11,954 nucleotides of DNA, from NCBI GenBank assembly GCA_001940755.1, contig MEHH01000056.1, forward strand, positions 1 through 11,954, in the 5' to 3' direction. This stretch comes from Candidatus Heimdallarchaeota archaeon AB_125. Its GTDB lineage: Archaea > Asgardarchaeota > Heimdallarchaeia > Heimdallarchaeales > Heimdallarchaeaceae. The notes beneath the pieces are model-generated. The model was not told where the DNA came from. It was given only the letters and a program-made list of their open reading frames with translations, and did no database searches. Made by a program: the position numbers and the translations under genes. Below are positions 1-7,996 of the stretch, one piece after another; the first letter of the stretch is position 1; every line of letters begins with the position of its first letter.

Positions 1-176
1 CGTTCAATAGCTGATGAAAGTGTTTCTCCCAGATCAACATACCCTCCTGGTAAATTCCATTTTCCTTTATTCAAACCATAATTGTATTTGATTAGTAATA
101 TCTTTCCTTCATGAAAACATAGTCCTCCTACACCAACTTTGTGAAGACTATGTCGAGAAACATAATCACTGTACAT
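1..176 (-). CDS. Nudix hydrolase, N-terminal part (cut by window edge)
   Basis: Nudix enzymes hydrolyse nucleoside diphosphates linked to another group, such as oxidised nucleotides, ADP-ribose or NADH; the substrate cannot be told here. The first 58 codons are visible. A first beta-strand region (residues 13-32) is followed by GKWNLPGGYVDLGET (residues 38-52), which contains the start of the Nudix box: G45, five residues, E51, seven residues, then the first bases of an Arg codon at the edge. The rest of the box (REUxEExGU) and the C-terminal part lie outside the window. The start is the ATG at 176; no good GGTG site precedes it. A T/A-rich stretch at about 200-210 could be a TATA box giving a very short or no leader. 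It is divergent from the ribbon-helix-helix regulator at 305. Family assignment is firm; function is not. Confidence 0.88.
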   Translation of the reverse strand, partial: MYSDYVSRHSLHKVGVGGLCFHEGKILLIKYNYGLNKGKWNLPGGYVDLGETLSSAIE

Positions 177-249
177 GTGTACATTATCACTTACTTTCGT
201 TAAAAAGCTTAAGGAAAAAGTATCGTGGTGTTAAACTCTCCATAACTAA

Positions 250-304
250 ATATTTATAAATGACCATCCGCACGGATGGTATAGAACATCCTTCGGTGGT
301 ATAA
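250..304 (+). promoter_or_regulatory. Promoter of the RHH regulator with a palindromic operator
   Basis: A TATA-like stretch (ATATTTATAAAT, about 249-260) is followed by a perfect palindrome, ACCATCCG-CA-CGGATGGT, at 263-280. It lies just where RNA polymerase would sit and where transcription should begin (about 278-282). A degenerate second copy with the same half-site flavour (ACATCC then GGTGGT, 286-300) overlaps the ribosome-binding site GGTG at 295-298. A symmetric site right before a ribbon-helix-helix gene suggests autorepression. The palindrome is seen; the binding protein is inferred. Confidence 0.7.
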
Positions 305-733
305 ATGTCTGATAAACAAACTGAAAAAAATTATGAAAAGATAACAATAAACCTTCCTACAGTAGATTTGGGGAAGATAGACTATTTGGTTAGTCAAGGA
401 TTTTACAACACTCGAACTGAATTCATCCGCACATCCATAAAACAAGAGATTGAAAAAAATTCCTTCACATTTGATTTAAGTACAAAGGAGCGAACTAGCG
501 ATACTAGTCCATTTTTCGGACTTGGAATATTTGATATCAGTAGAAGTGCCCTGGAAAAACATCTTAATGCAGGAACAAAAATGAAAATTTTTGTTATAGG
601 TTCATGCAGATTTGGACGAAATGTTGATGTTGATTTAGTGAAGGAAACAGTTGAATCTTTCAAGGTATTTGGAATCAAGAAAGGTCCACCTGGAGTTATA
701 GATTTTCTTGAAAGTCTCAAATACAATCACTAA
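305..733 (+). CDS. Ribbon-helix-helix (CopG/NikR-like) transcriptional regulator
   Basis: This is a 142-residue DNA-binding protein. Residues 12-50 match the ribbon-helix-helix fold: a short strand (KITINLP, 12-18) that pairs with its twin in the dimer and enters the DNA major groove, a first helix (about 20-31), a turn with NTR, and a second helix (about 36-50). Residues 72-140 form a separate alpha/beta domain (strand KIFVIGSCRF, 94-103; helix around DLVKETVESF, 110-119). From memory, similar C-terminal domains occur in other archaeal CopG-type regulators; it lacks the clear His/Cys metal set expected of NikR. GGTG at 295-298 is 6 nt before the ATG. The palindrome at 263-280 is its likely own operator. 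Possible targets are itself, the divergent Nudix gene and the downstream permease. T-rich runs follow the stop. Confidence 0.85.
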   Translation: MSDKQTEKNYEKITINLPTVDLGKIDYLVSQGFYNTRTEFIRTSIKQEIEKNSFTFDLSTKERTSDTSPFFGLGIFDISRSALEKHLNAGTKMKIFVIGSCRFGRNVDVDLVKETVESFKVFGIKKGPPGVIDFLESLKYNH

Positions 734-736
734 TCA

Positions 737-775
737 TTTTTTTAGAACCGGGGTCAAATCAAACCCTATTTTTTT
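737..775 (+). terminator. Oligo-T transcription stop after the RHH gene
   Basis: Two runs of seven T (737-743 and 769-775) follow the regulator's stop codon. Archaeal RNA polymerase commonly releases at such runs on the non-template strand without a hairpin. Assignment is by position and composition only. Confidence 0.45.
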
Positions 776-864
776 GAGAATGTTTTTTATATTGCCATCT
801 TATGACGGGAATAGTTTAATTTAACTAAAATCCAATTACTGCATGTGAAGAGGTGTAAGCTTGT

Positions 865-1890
865 ATGCATCAGATAGCTAATTTGACAAAGAAGAGAGGT
901 TTTACTATCTTTCAAGCATTCTTTGTAACCATCTTATGGTCTTCATCATGGCCAATAATAAAATTCGGTCTTAAGGAGATTCCTCCCCTGTTTTTTGCGG
1001 GAACGAGATATGTCGCTGCATCAGTTATCCTTCTAATATATGTAATATCATTTCAAAAATACAGACAAGAAATTAAGAATCTATCAAAGAGATGGTGGTT
1101 AAAGCTTATTCTTTATGGTGTTGTTTTTTATTCAATAACTCAAGGTGCACAGTTCTTAGGTTTAAATTATCTTCCTGCAATAACTGTTAGCTTATTGCTG
1201 AGTTTTACTCCTATTATTGTTCTTTTCTTTGCAAATATTCTACTGAAGGAGAAATCGAATATAATTCAAATACTCCTGATAGTAGCTGCTTTAGGTGGAG
1301 CTTTACTCTATTTCCTTCTCAGTCCTGAACTCTCCAGCACTCCATTTAGTATAGTATCAGGTTATATGCAAAACTTCCTGGAACTTGCTAATCCAATCCC
1401 CTTTAAATTAAGAATCTTAGGTCTTATTATTGTAATTATTGGAGTTTTGGCAAACTCATTTTCAACAATTATTGGTAGATCAATTAACCAATCAAAAGAA
1501 GTGAGTACAGTTGTCATAACTTCTGTTAGTATGTTTATAGGATCAATAATAATGTTAATAGCTGGTTTTTCTGTAGAAGGAATACCAAAACTTTCCCCAA
1601 TTTCAACAGGCTACATACTCATTCTAAGTGTTGTAAACACCGCTTTTGCTTTTACAATTTGGAACCATGCAATGCAGAAACTCAAAGCTGTTGAAATATC
1701 AATAATCAATAACACAATGTTATTTCAAATAACTATTTTAGCTGTGATTTTCCTAGCTGAAAGACCTACAGGAATTCAATGGATTGGGTTGATTATAGTT
1801 GCAGTTGCTGGATTGCTTCTACCTTTGTTTAGCACAAAGAAAGTTGATACGAAAATCAATGCTAGTGAGGTTAATAATAATCTTTCTTAG
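865..1890 (+). CDS. DMT-superfamily permease (two EamA domains)
   Basis: A 341-residue integral membrane protein with about ten hydrophobic helices arranged as two EamA repeats (roughly residues 13-152 and 185-326), the usual layout and near the usual length (about 300) for drug/metabolite exporters. Family signatures include WSSSWPIIKFGLKEIPP with a following F-x-R-Y pattern in repeat 1, and the closing helix after ERPTGIQWIG in repeat 2. A loop of about 30 residues between the repeats (155-184) makes it slightly longer than typical. Substrate cannot be read from sequence; relatives export amino acids, metabolites or drugs. GGTG at 852-855 lies 9 nt before the ATG, longer than at its neighbours. 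TATA candidates lie at about 783-793 and 814-824. It stands alone, with its 3' end facing the surface-protein gene. Confidence 0.88.
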   Translation: MHQIANLTKKRGFTIFQAFFVTILWSSSWPIIKFGLKEIPPLFFAGTRYVAASVILLIYVISFQKYRQEIKNLSKRWWLKLILYGVVFYSITQGAQFLGLNYLPAITVSLLLSFTPIIVLFFANILLKEKSNIIQILLIVAALGGALLYFLLSPELSSTPFSIVSGYMQNFLELANPIPFKLRILGLIIVIIGVLANSFSTIIGRSINQSKEVSTVVITSVSMFIGSIIMLIAGFSVEGIPKLSPISTGYILILSVVNTAFAFTIWNHAMQKLKAVEISIINNTMLFQITILAVIFLAERPTGIQWIGLIIVAVAGLLLPLFSTKKVDTKINASEVNNNLS

Positions 1891-1952
1891 TTAATACTAA
1901 CTTTAATTATTAACACAATTAATAGAAACAACTAGAATTGAAAAAAGTGATT

Positions 1953-1975
1953 AAAAGAAGAAATTATCTTCTTTT
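1953..1975. terminator. Hairpin between convergent genes, possible two-way terminator
   Basis: Perfect 9-bp arms AAAAGAAGA (1953-1961) and TCTTCTTTT (1967-1975) enclose AATTA. Read on the plus strand it ends in T-rich sequence after the permease. On the minus strand the right arm falls in the last codons of the surface protein (encoding its RKRR end) and the loop holds its stop codon. Archaeal termination relies more on oligo-T than hairpins, so this may partly be a by-product of AGAAGA arginine codons. Confidence 0.35.
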
Positions 1976-2872
1976 TCTATAGTAAACCAGAATACTGATT
2001 ACTGCTAAACCTATAATTGAGTATCCCCAATCAAAAGGAGCACCAGTAGGCAGGTCTGTACTCTTGATTAGAAGAGTTATATTGTCATCATCTATGTCTA
2101 CTGAACCTTCAACAGTTCTTTCTTGATGCCAAATATATTGATAATCAAGGTAGGTTACAAATCCTGTTTTTACATTGAATCTTATTTCAATATATCTTGA
2201 AGTTGTTTGAATGATTTTTTCCCAATCCATGGGATCTAGCAAGTCATTTTCTTTATTACTCTCTTCGAATTGGAATTTGATTGTCCATGATTTTGAAGTT
2301 AGTTTGGAAGACATCTTAAGTTTCATAGTATAATGATTATAATACCCGTGACTCTCTATTTCATCCTCCATAGTCATAACATACTGTGGAAAATTCGCAT
2401 TCAAGATTTCAAAATAGTTGTAAACATCAGTTGCATTTTCGTATGTAGTAGGTTGTAAGAAGAAATCATCCTGTCCAATAGGTATCATACTTAACCAACC
2501 AAGATCTAACAGACCTATCTGATCTGTTTCATTGGTTTTAAATTCACCATTAAGATAGAATGCTACCCAGATATTTGCTGGATTTACCAATTCAGATGGA
2601 GTTCCGTTTGTAACATTATTAATATCATCTAATAGCATAACAGAGAACTTGTCTCCTTGTTCAAGTATGTCATCACCATAATCTAGAAAATCTGTATTAA
2701 CTGTACCTAAGATAGTTAATTCTGTAACTTCCCATTCATAAGAATTTCCAACTGCTATGTCTGATGGATAGGAATAATCCTGACCTTGGACCGATTCTGT
2801 ATTTAAAATACTAGCCAAAAACAGTAAGCTGAAAACCATTACTAGAGATAATTTGAACTTTTTACTTTTCAT
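1964..2872 (-). CDS. Secreted, C-terminally membrane-anchored surface protein
   Basis: A 302-residue protein of unknown function with clear export features. Residues 1-31 form a signal peptide: basic start MKSKKFK, hydrophobic core 8-22, cleavage probably near the GQ at 30-31. The body (about 32-280) is rich in aromatic residues and predicted beta strands and carries five N-x-S/T sequons (N86, N89, N114, N146, N264), consistent with an N-glycosylated outer face. Residues 282-298 form one membrane helix, followed by RKRR at 299-302, so the body lies outside and the tail in the cytoplasm. This architecture recurs in archaeal surface proteins. No catalytic motif is recognised. The ribosome-binding site GGTG lies 8 nt upstream of the ATG. 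Its promoter has a small palindrome (2890-2903). The next gene upstream, in the opposite direction, is the GT22-like glycosyltransferase. Confidence 0.82.
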   Translation of the reverse strand: MKSKKFKLSLVMVFSLLFLASILNTESVQGQDYSYPSDIAVGNSYEWEVTELTILGTVNTDFLDYGDDILEQGDKFSVMLLDDINNVTNGTPSELVNPANIWVAFYLNGEFKTNETDQIGLLDLGWLSMIPIGQDDFFLQPTTYENATDVYNYFEILNANFPQYVMTMEDEIESHGYYNHYTMKLKMSSKLTSKSWTIKFQFEESNKENDLLDPMDWEKIIQTTSRYIEIRFNVKTGFVTYLDYQYIWHQERTVEGSVDIDDDNITLLIKSTDLPTGAPFDWGYSIIGLAVISILVYYRKRR

Positions 2873-2889
2873 ATTCTTTTCACCAAATA

Positions 2890-2914
2890 ACCGATGACTC
2901 GGTGTATTTAATTC
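2890..2914 (-). promoter_or_regulatory. Promoter of the surface protein with a small palindrome
   Basis: On the minus strand a TATA-like GAATTAAATAC (2914-2904) is followed directly by the inverted repeat ACCGA-GTCA-TCGGT (2903-2890), ending about where transcription should begin (near 2883). A 5+5 bp symmetric site there would suit a repressor. Short palindromes arise by chance, so confidence is modest. Confidence 0.42.
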
Positions 2915-3054
2915 ATAAAATGTACTTTCAGCGATATAAACCTTTGGAGACTTCCAGTCAAAATTCTCACGAACAATTAATAAATATCCAGAGTATAGCT
3001 TGCAGAGAATAAGATTCTAAGAAATAGAATTGACGTTACTGATCAGGTGTAGGA

Positions 3055-4797
3055 ATGAGTCAAGAGGAGAGAAATAGACCAGTCAAACAAGTTTTCATAA
3101 CTCTTCATTATCAAGGAAAAAGAGTCTATAGGTTCTTTGTAACTCGTAAAGAAATGAGCTTCGTTCTTCTAGTGACACTTATTTCTGCTTCTATGCAAAT
3201 TTCCTTTTCTCTCAGTACTTGGGGAACAATTCATGCAGATGAGATATTCCAAAGTTTAGAAATAGCACATGATATGGTTTATGGATACGGAACTATTCCA
3301 CCAGAATTTTGGGATTCAAATCCAGTTATTCCAAGCTATGCAAAAGCAAGATCATACATATTTCCATTTATTTTTTCTATTCCAATGTACATAGGTAAAT
3401 TATTTGGGTGGAATTATTGGCGTATAACGCTCCCTCTCATTAGAATATTTCTTGGTATTAATGGAGCTTTACTCACTCCTGCTTCGTATGTTTTTGTTAA
3501 GAGATATACTAAAGGTAACAAAACCTTTGCTGGTGTATCTGCGTTATTTATAACAATCTCTCCAATTTTGATGTTTAGTGCATTTAGATCAGTTACGAAT
3601 ATATTCCTTTTACCTTGGATATTGTTTATTATTAGCTCATTTTTGAAAACAAGAGGACAACTTCAAAAGGAGAATGAAAACAGAAATCAAAATGAGCCGA
3701 AGAATAGAAAGTCGGTGAGATTATATCTAAAAGTCATTGTCCTATCATTCTTAATGGGACTTATTATTTACATCAGAATAGATTTCATAATTAGTATAGT
3801 GGCTATACTTCTAATCAAATTTCCTTACAAGAAAATAAAGATAATTACATGCAATTTCATAGGTCTAAGTCTCGCTGCAGTTTTTGGGGGTTTAATTGAT
3901 TTTATAACATACGGTGATTTTCTAATTTCACCAATTCAATGGTTCAGATACAATATAATTGAAGGTTTGAGTTCAATACATGGTGTATCACCACCTTATT
4001 ACTACTTCCAGCTTTTACTTAGTTCATTACCTCTGATTTTATTCGTAGTTTTATGTTCATCTGTTGTAGTAGGAACATTGGTTTACACAATTAGGCAATA
4101 TTTCAAGTTCAAAGATGTAAATTGGGATTTATTGAGAAATGTCTGTGGTTTTCCACTTGCTTCAGTGATTATTATATCTATTTTTTCATTTCCAAGTCAT
4201 AAGGAAATCCGTTTCATATATCTTGCACTCATTTTCCTGCACATCTGTTTTGCAATTTCTCTATCACTGCTATTTCAGATATATTCACCAAAATTAAGCT
4301 CTTTTACAACGAAGATTTTAGCGAAAAAAACGAAAACAAAAAATACTGTAAAGATTAGTAGGATCTTAGATTATTCATTTTTATCACTTTGTTGTATATT
4401 ATTAGTGTCAGGAGTGGTAATATCATCCTATGAAGGTTCTAAAATTTATAAATGGAGAGCCAATGATGCTTTAGCTAGAAGTTTGGTCTATGTTGGACAA
4501 TTGGAAGATTGTAATGGGGTTGTTATGTTTACTAAAGGTACTCAATTTGAATCCTATTTTTACTTGCATAAAGAAGTACCCTTAGACGAATACATTGACA
4601 TGAGAGATGAAATTCGAATGAGAGATCAAATAAGACAATACTCAGAAGACAATACGACATTTAATTTCATTATTTTCAATTTAGAACAGATCTCTTTAAC
4701 ACCAAATATAGTAGCGGATCTCACTGATTATAATTACATACTTAATCATACAATTAGGAACGAGGCTTTTATCTATAAATTTAATCAAACCATTTAA
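3055..4797 (+). CDS. GT-C glycosyltransferase, GT22 (ALG9/PIG-B)-like mannosyltransferase
   Basis: A 580-residue multi-pass membrane enzyme. After a first membrane helix (about 35-53) comes a luminal/extracellular loop with HADEIFQSLEIAH (residues 60-72). The paired acids D62-E63 and the pattern H-x-D-E-x-F-Q-x-x-E-x-x-H match the catalytic loop of GT22 mannosyltransferases (eukaryotic ALG9, ALG12, PIG-B), which use dolichyl-phosphate-mannose. The family's R-S-x-x-x-P step is also present (R99, S100). Further hydrophobic helices extend to about residue 465, followed by a soluble tail of about 110 residues. The basic, Asn-rich segment at about 200-222 is probably a cytoplasmic loop. The likely role is adding a sugar to a lipid-linked glycan, glycolipid or surface protein; acceptor and sugar are unknown. 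GGTG at 3046-3049 is 5 nt before the ATG. The next gene, a sulfotransferase, may act on the same glycans. Confidence 0.82.
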   Translation: MSQEERNRPVKQVFITLHYQGKRVYRFFVTRKEMSFVLLVTLISASMQISFSLSTWGTIHADEIFQSLEIAHDMVYGYGTIPPEFWDSNPVIPSYAKARSYIFPFIFSIPMYIGKLFGWNYWRITLPLIRIFLGINGALLTPASYVFVKRYTKGNKTFAGVSALFITISPILMFSAFRSVTNIFLLPWILFIISSFLKTRGQLQKENENRNQNEPKNRKSVRLYLKVIVLSFLMGLIIYIRIDFIISIVAILLIKFPYKKIKIITCNFIGLSLAAVFGGLIDFITYGDFLISPIQWFRYNIIEGLSSIHGVSPPYYYFQLLLSSLPLILFVVLCSSVVVGTLVYTIRQYFKFKDVNWDLLRNVCGFPLASVIIISIFSFPSHKEIRFIYLALIFLHICFAISLSLLFQIYSPKLSSFTTKILAKKTKTKNTVKISRILDYSFLSLCCILLVSGVVISSYEGSKIYKWRANDALARSLVYVGQLEDCNGVVMFTKGTQFESYFYLHKEVPLDEYIDMRDEIRMRDQIRQYSEDNTTFNFIIFNLEQISLTPNIVADLTDYNYILNHTIRNEAFIYKFNQTI

Positions 4798-4840
4798 GTC
4801 ATTTATCAGATTTGCGTTGCAGTAAAACTCTTATTAAGAA

Positions 4841-4872
4841 CATTTAAATTAGGAAGTATCAAGTGGGTTCTG
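4841..4872 (+). promoter_or_regulatory. Separate promoter for the sulfotransferase, probably leaderless
   Basis: CATTTAAATT (4841-4850) is a good archaeal TATA box. Counting about 26 nt from its centre puts the RNA start at about 4871-4873, on the ATG. No GGTG/GGAGG site precedes this ATG, which fits a leaderless message. The gene could also be read through from the glycosyltransferase 75 bp upstream. Confidence 0.5.
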
Positions 4873-5952
4873 ATGATTGGGATTAGCTTAAAAGAATGGC
4901 TGAAATTACTGTATGATAATAAATTCAATGTTAAATCCAGATTTATTCCAAAAATATTTCTTCTAACTATTGCCAATGTAATTTTAGCACCATTTATTCT
5001 TTATGAGCGTCTTAGATTTAGGAAAAAAATAAGAATTACCAAAATTACAGAAGACCCAGTTTTTATTTTAGGACACTGGCGAAGTGGAACGACACATTTA
5101 CATAAAATGTTGGCATTTGATGAGCAATTTGGTTACATAACTCTTACAGAGTCAGGGCTTCCTCATTTATTCTTAACAGGCTCTAAAATGATTCATTTGA
5201 TAATGAAACCTTTAACTCCAAAGAAAAGACCAACTGATGATGTTGATATGTTTCCAGAAATGCCTCATGAGCATGAATTTGCACTGTTGTTTCTCTCTAT
5301 GCTCTCTCCAATTATAATGTTTGCATTTCCAAAAAATATGGAACAGTATAGAAAGTACTTGACTCTAGATAATGCTTCACCTGAACAAGTTGAAGAATGG
5401 AAGAAATGGTTCTTGTATCTGATTAAAAAATTAACAATAAAAGAAAAAGGCAAACAGCTCATTCTGAAAAATCCTCTTGATACATGTCGTTTAAAACATA
5501 TTCTGGAGCTCTTTCCCAACTCAAAATTCGTTCACATTTATCGTGATCCATATGATCTATTTTTCTCAACTTTGAAATTACATAAACATAATGCAGGTAT
5601 TTATGCGATGCAGAAACAAGACTATGATATTCGAGAACTGATATTAGAAACTCATGTGGAGATGTATGATAGATATTATGAAGATATTAAGCTAATACCA
5701 GAAGGAAATCTAGTCGATGTTCAATTTGAAAAACTCAGTGAAAACCCTATTACTGAGTTAGAAAAGATTTACTCTGGTTTAGGATTAGACGGTTTTGATA
5801 AATTGAAAGAACGGGTGAAACCATATCTAAAATCAGTTGAAGGATATACACCAAGTAAATATAAGCTGTCTGAAGAAGATAAAATTACAATCTATTCATA
5901 TTGGCAAAAAACAATAGACAAATGGGGATATGAAAAAGCACCTAAAACTTAA
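4873..5952 (+). CDS. PAPS-dependent sulfotransferase (Sulfotransfer_3-like)
   Basis: A 359-residue enzyme expected to move a sulfuryl group from PAPS to a hydroxyl or amino group of a glycan, lipid or small molecule. The 5'-phosphosulfate loop is VFILGHWRSGTTHLHKML (63-80), with the R-S-G-T-T core at 70-74. The 3'-phosphate site is FVHIYRDPYDLFFSTL (219-234), with R224 and S232. MPHEHEFAL (130-138) and LILKNP (196-201) are further family motifs. Residues 26-43 are hydrophobic and precede the catalytic domain, so the protein may be anchored to the membrane by its N terminus. That would suit work on membrane glycans, together with the upstream GT22-like enzyme. The ATG at 4873 has no ribosome-binding site but lies at the predicted RNA start of a TATA box. 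The acceptor is unknown. The stop is 20 bp from that of the convergent etfA-like gene. Confidence 0.88.
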   Translation: MIGISLKEWLKLLYDNKFNVKSRFIPKIFLLTIANVILAPFILYERLRFRKKIRITKITEDPVFILGHWRSGTTHLHKMLAFDEQFGYITLTESGLPHLFLTGSKMIHLIMKPLTPKKRPTDDVDMFPEMPHEHEFALLFLSMLSPIIMFAFPKNMEQYRKYLTLDNASPEQVEEWKKWFLYLIKKLTIKEKGKQLILKNPLDTCRLKHILELFPNSKFVHIYRDPYDLFFSTLKLHKHNAGIYAMQKQDYDIRELILETHVEMYDRYYEDIKLIPEGNLVDVQFEKLSENPITELEKIYSGLGLDGFDKLKERVKPYLKSVEGYTPSKYKLSEEDKITIYSYWQKTIDKWGYEKAPKT

Positions 5953-5972
5953 ATTCTAGGTGTAAAAGAATA

Positions 5973-7196
5973 TCAAGCTGTTTCCTTAGTTTTTTCTTCT
6001 TCAACAAGTTTTACAAATTCTTGAATTATTTCAAACATATCGCCTACAATTCCAAAATCTGCAACCTCAAATATAGGTGCTTCTTTATCTTTGTTAATAG
6101 CAACTATGAAATCGGAAGAGGTCATCCCAACTAGATGCTGTACTGCACCAGAAATTCCTAATGCAAAGTATAATGTTGGAGCAACTGTCTTTCCTGATTG
6201 TCCAACTTGTTGTGGATGAGGAAGCCAACCTAGATCAACTAGAGGTCTTGATCCAGCAACTGTTCCCCCTACAGCTTCAGCAAGTTCTTCAATAAAATGT
6301 AAATTCTCTTTGGATCCAACTCCTCTTCCAGCAGAAACTAATATGTTTGCTTCTTCTATATTGATACTGTCTTCTTGTGAAATGATTTCTTCTATAATCT
6401 TTGTTCTTATACTCATAGGTCTTAGATTGACTTCAACTTCTTCAACAATTCCAGTTTTTGTTACGTTAATTACTGGTTTTGGAAAAACGTTTGGTCTCAC
6501 AGTCGACATTTGGGGTCTAGTATATGGAGATAGGATTGAAGCCATAATGTTTCCACCAAAAGCTGGACGAGTTTGAACTAACTGTCTTGAGTCATTAATA
6601 TCTAAACCAGTACAATCAGCTGTTAACCCCAATGCTAATCTTCCTGCAATTCTGGGGGCTAAATCTCTCCCGTTAGGGGTTGCACCATATAGAACAATAG
6701 AAGGTTTTTCAGATGAGATTACACTTGCGATTACACTTGTAAATCCATCAGTTGAATAATCTTCTAATAATTCATGTTCACAGAGATATACTTTATCTGC
6801 ACCGTGATGGAAAAGCTCAGGAATTAGATGTTCTACATTGTTTCCAGGAAGAATAACCGCCAAAGATTCATCTAGTTTATCTGCGAGTTCCTTACCTTTT
6901 CCAAGTAGCTCGAGAACTACATTCTTGATGACTTTCTTTTCTCCTTTTTTCTCCCACTCACCCCAGATAAAGACATTCTTATAGAGTGCAATTTCTTCTT
7001 CAGAAACAGCTTTTCTTTCAATACTTAATGCATCTACCGGACAAACTCCTACACATGTTCCACAAAGAGTACAGCCTTCAAGAACCTTAGCTTTCTTTGT
7101 TTTAGGTTCAACAATTATTGCTGCGAAGGGACATACTTTTTCACACATCTTGCAGCCGATACATGCTTCTAAATCTACGTTCAACATCATTATCAC
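5973..7196 (-). CDS. etfA: Electron-transfer flavoprotein alpha subunit with N-terminal 2x[4Fe-4S] ferredoxin domain
   Basis: A 407-residue fusion. Residues 5-60 are a ferredoxin domain with two complete CxxCxxCxxxCP motifs (C12, C15, C18, C22; C42, C45, C48, C52), able to hold two [4Fe-4S] clusters. Residues about 70-275 are the EtfA N-terminal domain. Residues about 280-400 are the FAD-binding domain, with GRGVG near 289-293, the HPQQVGQSGKTVAP loop, GISGAVQH and the closing DFGIVGD. This layout matches LctC of the Acetobacterium woodii lactate dehydrogenase-Etf complex and similar CarE/AcrA-type subunits, where the added clusters take part in ferredoxin electron transfer. The annotated start is GTG at 7196, overlapping the etfB stop by 4 nt (GTGA). 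ATG codons at 7190 and 7187 are equally credible, since GAGAGTG lies about 5 nt before the first. Confidence 0.95.
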   Translation of the reverse strand: MIMMLNVDLEACIGCKMCEKVCPFAAIIVEPKTKKAKVLEGCTLCGTCVGVCPVDALSIERKAVSEEEIALYKNVFIWGEWEKKGEKKVIKNVVLELLGKGKELADKLDESLAVILPGNNVEHLIPELFHHGADKVYLCEHELLEDYSTDGFTSVIASVISSEKPSIVLYGATPNGRDLAPRIAGRLALGLTADCTGLDINDSRQLVQTRPAFGGNIMASILSPYTRPQMSTVRPNVFPKPVINVTKTGIVEEVEVNLRPMSIRTKIIEEIISQEDSINIEEANILVSAGRGVGSKENLHFIEELAEAVGGTVAGSRPLVDLGWLPHPQQVGQSGKTVAPTLYFALGISGAVQHLVGMTSSDFIVAINKDKEAPIFEVADFGIVGDMFEIIQEFVKLVEEEKTKETA

Positions 7197-7996
7197 ACTC
7201 TCAGAAAACTATTCTCCTTTAGATATTCCAGCAGTTTCTTTGCTGCTGCTTTAGGATCGGTGCCATCAATAATCTCTCCACCAGATTTAGATGGGGGAGC
7301 AAAAACCTTATCGACTTGAGTAGGTGATGCACTCAATCCAATTTTACTTTCATCGATATTCAAATCATCAGCTGATACAACATCCAATGGTTTCTTTCTA
7401 GCGTCTAAAACTTCCTGCATTGAAGGAACTCTTCTAATGTTAGAACCTTTACTCATAGTGATGAGAGCAGGCATTTTTGTTGAAAGTACTTGATATCCTG
7501 TTTCAGTCTCTCGTTTGACTTCAACTCTCTTATCATTGATCTTAACATCTACTCCGTAAGTGATTTGAGGTATTCCCAATTGTTCAGCTGTTTCTGCAGG
7601 AACTTGAGCTGTATCACCATCAATTGCCTGTTTTCCAGCTAGAATTAGATCGAATTCAGGTTCTAAACCAACTATACCTTCTTTAATGGCTGTGGAAGTT
7701 GCCCAGACATCTGAGCCTGCAAATTTCCTATCTGATAAAAGATAAGCTTTGTCTGCTCCCAATTCCAAACATCGAAGAAGAGCACTTGTTGCTTGAGGTG
7801 GCCCCATACTTATTGCTGTAACCTCAATATGTAATTCAGGATTATCTCTCTTCAACTTGGCAGCTTGATCTAAAGCATACTCACAATAAGGATTTAAGAT
7901 AGAAGCAACACCTTCACGAATGAGTGTGCCTGTTTCTGGATCCACAGCAACCTTATCTGCTTCTGGAACTTGTTTAACAAGTATTAAAATTTTCAT
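7193..7996 (-). CDS. etfB: Electron-transfer flavoprotein beta subunit
   Basis: A 267-residue flavoprotein subunit that pairs with EtfA. It begins with the family start MKILILVKQVPE (1-12). It carries SILNPYCEYALDQA (32-45), with the conserved N-P-x-x-x-x-A-L-x-x-A pattern, and GKQAIDGDTAQVPAETAEQLG (121-141), with the DGDTAQV nucleotide-binding loop well conserved in Etfs that bifurcate or confurcate electrons. In those complexes this subunit binds the bifurcating FAD and NAD(H). The C-terminal arm (about 190-267), with MPALITMSKGSNIRRVPS before it, wraps around EtfA in known structures. ATG at 7996 overlaps the stop of the upstream dehydrogenase by 4 nt (ATGA), and GGTG lies 7 nt before it. 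Its own end overlaps etfA by 4 nt, so all three proteins are probably made in balanced amounts. Confidence 0.95.
   Translation of the reverse strand: MKILILVKQVPEADKVAVDPETGTLIREGVASILNPYCEYALDQAAKLKRDNPELHIEVTAISMGPPQATSALLRCLELGADKAYLLSDRKFAGSDVWATSTAIKEGIVGLEPEFDLILAGKQAIDGDTAQVPAETAEQLGIPQITYGVDVKINDKRVEVKRETETGYQVLSTKMPALITMSKGSNIRRVPSMQEVLDARKKPLDVVSADDLNIDESKIGLSASPTQVDKVFAPPSKSGGEIIDGTDPKAAAKKLLEYLKENSFLRV

Noticed and set aside
254..726. Minus-strand frames at 254-445 and 403-726
   Set aside because: They lie opposite the RHH regulator and its operator, lack credible ribosome-binding sites, and show no domain.
834..843. AATTACTGCA before the permease gene, and TGCAGTAA at 4818-4825, as further copies of the accessory-locus element
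   Set aside because: They match only the 8-9 base core, lack the CACAATG part, and do not sit on a clear core promoter; such short matches are expected by chance in AT-rich DNA.
5265..5519. Minus-strand frame inside the sulfotransferase gene
   Set aside because: The opposite strand encodes sulfotransferase motifs across the same stretch; this is a shadow.
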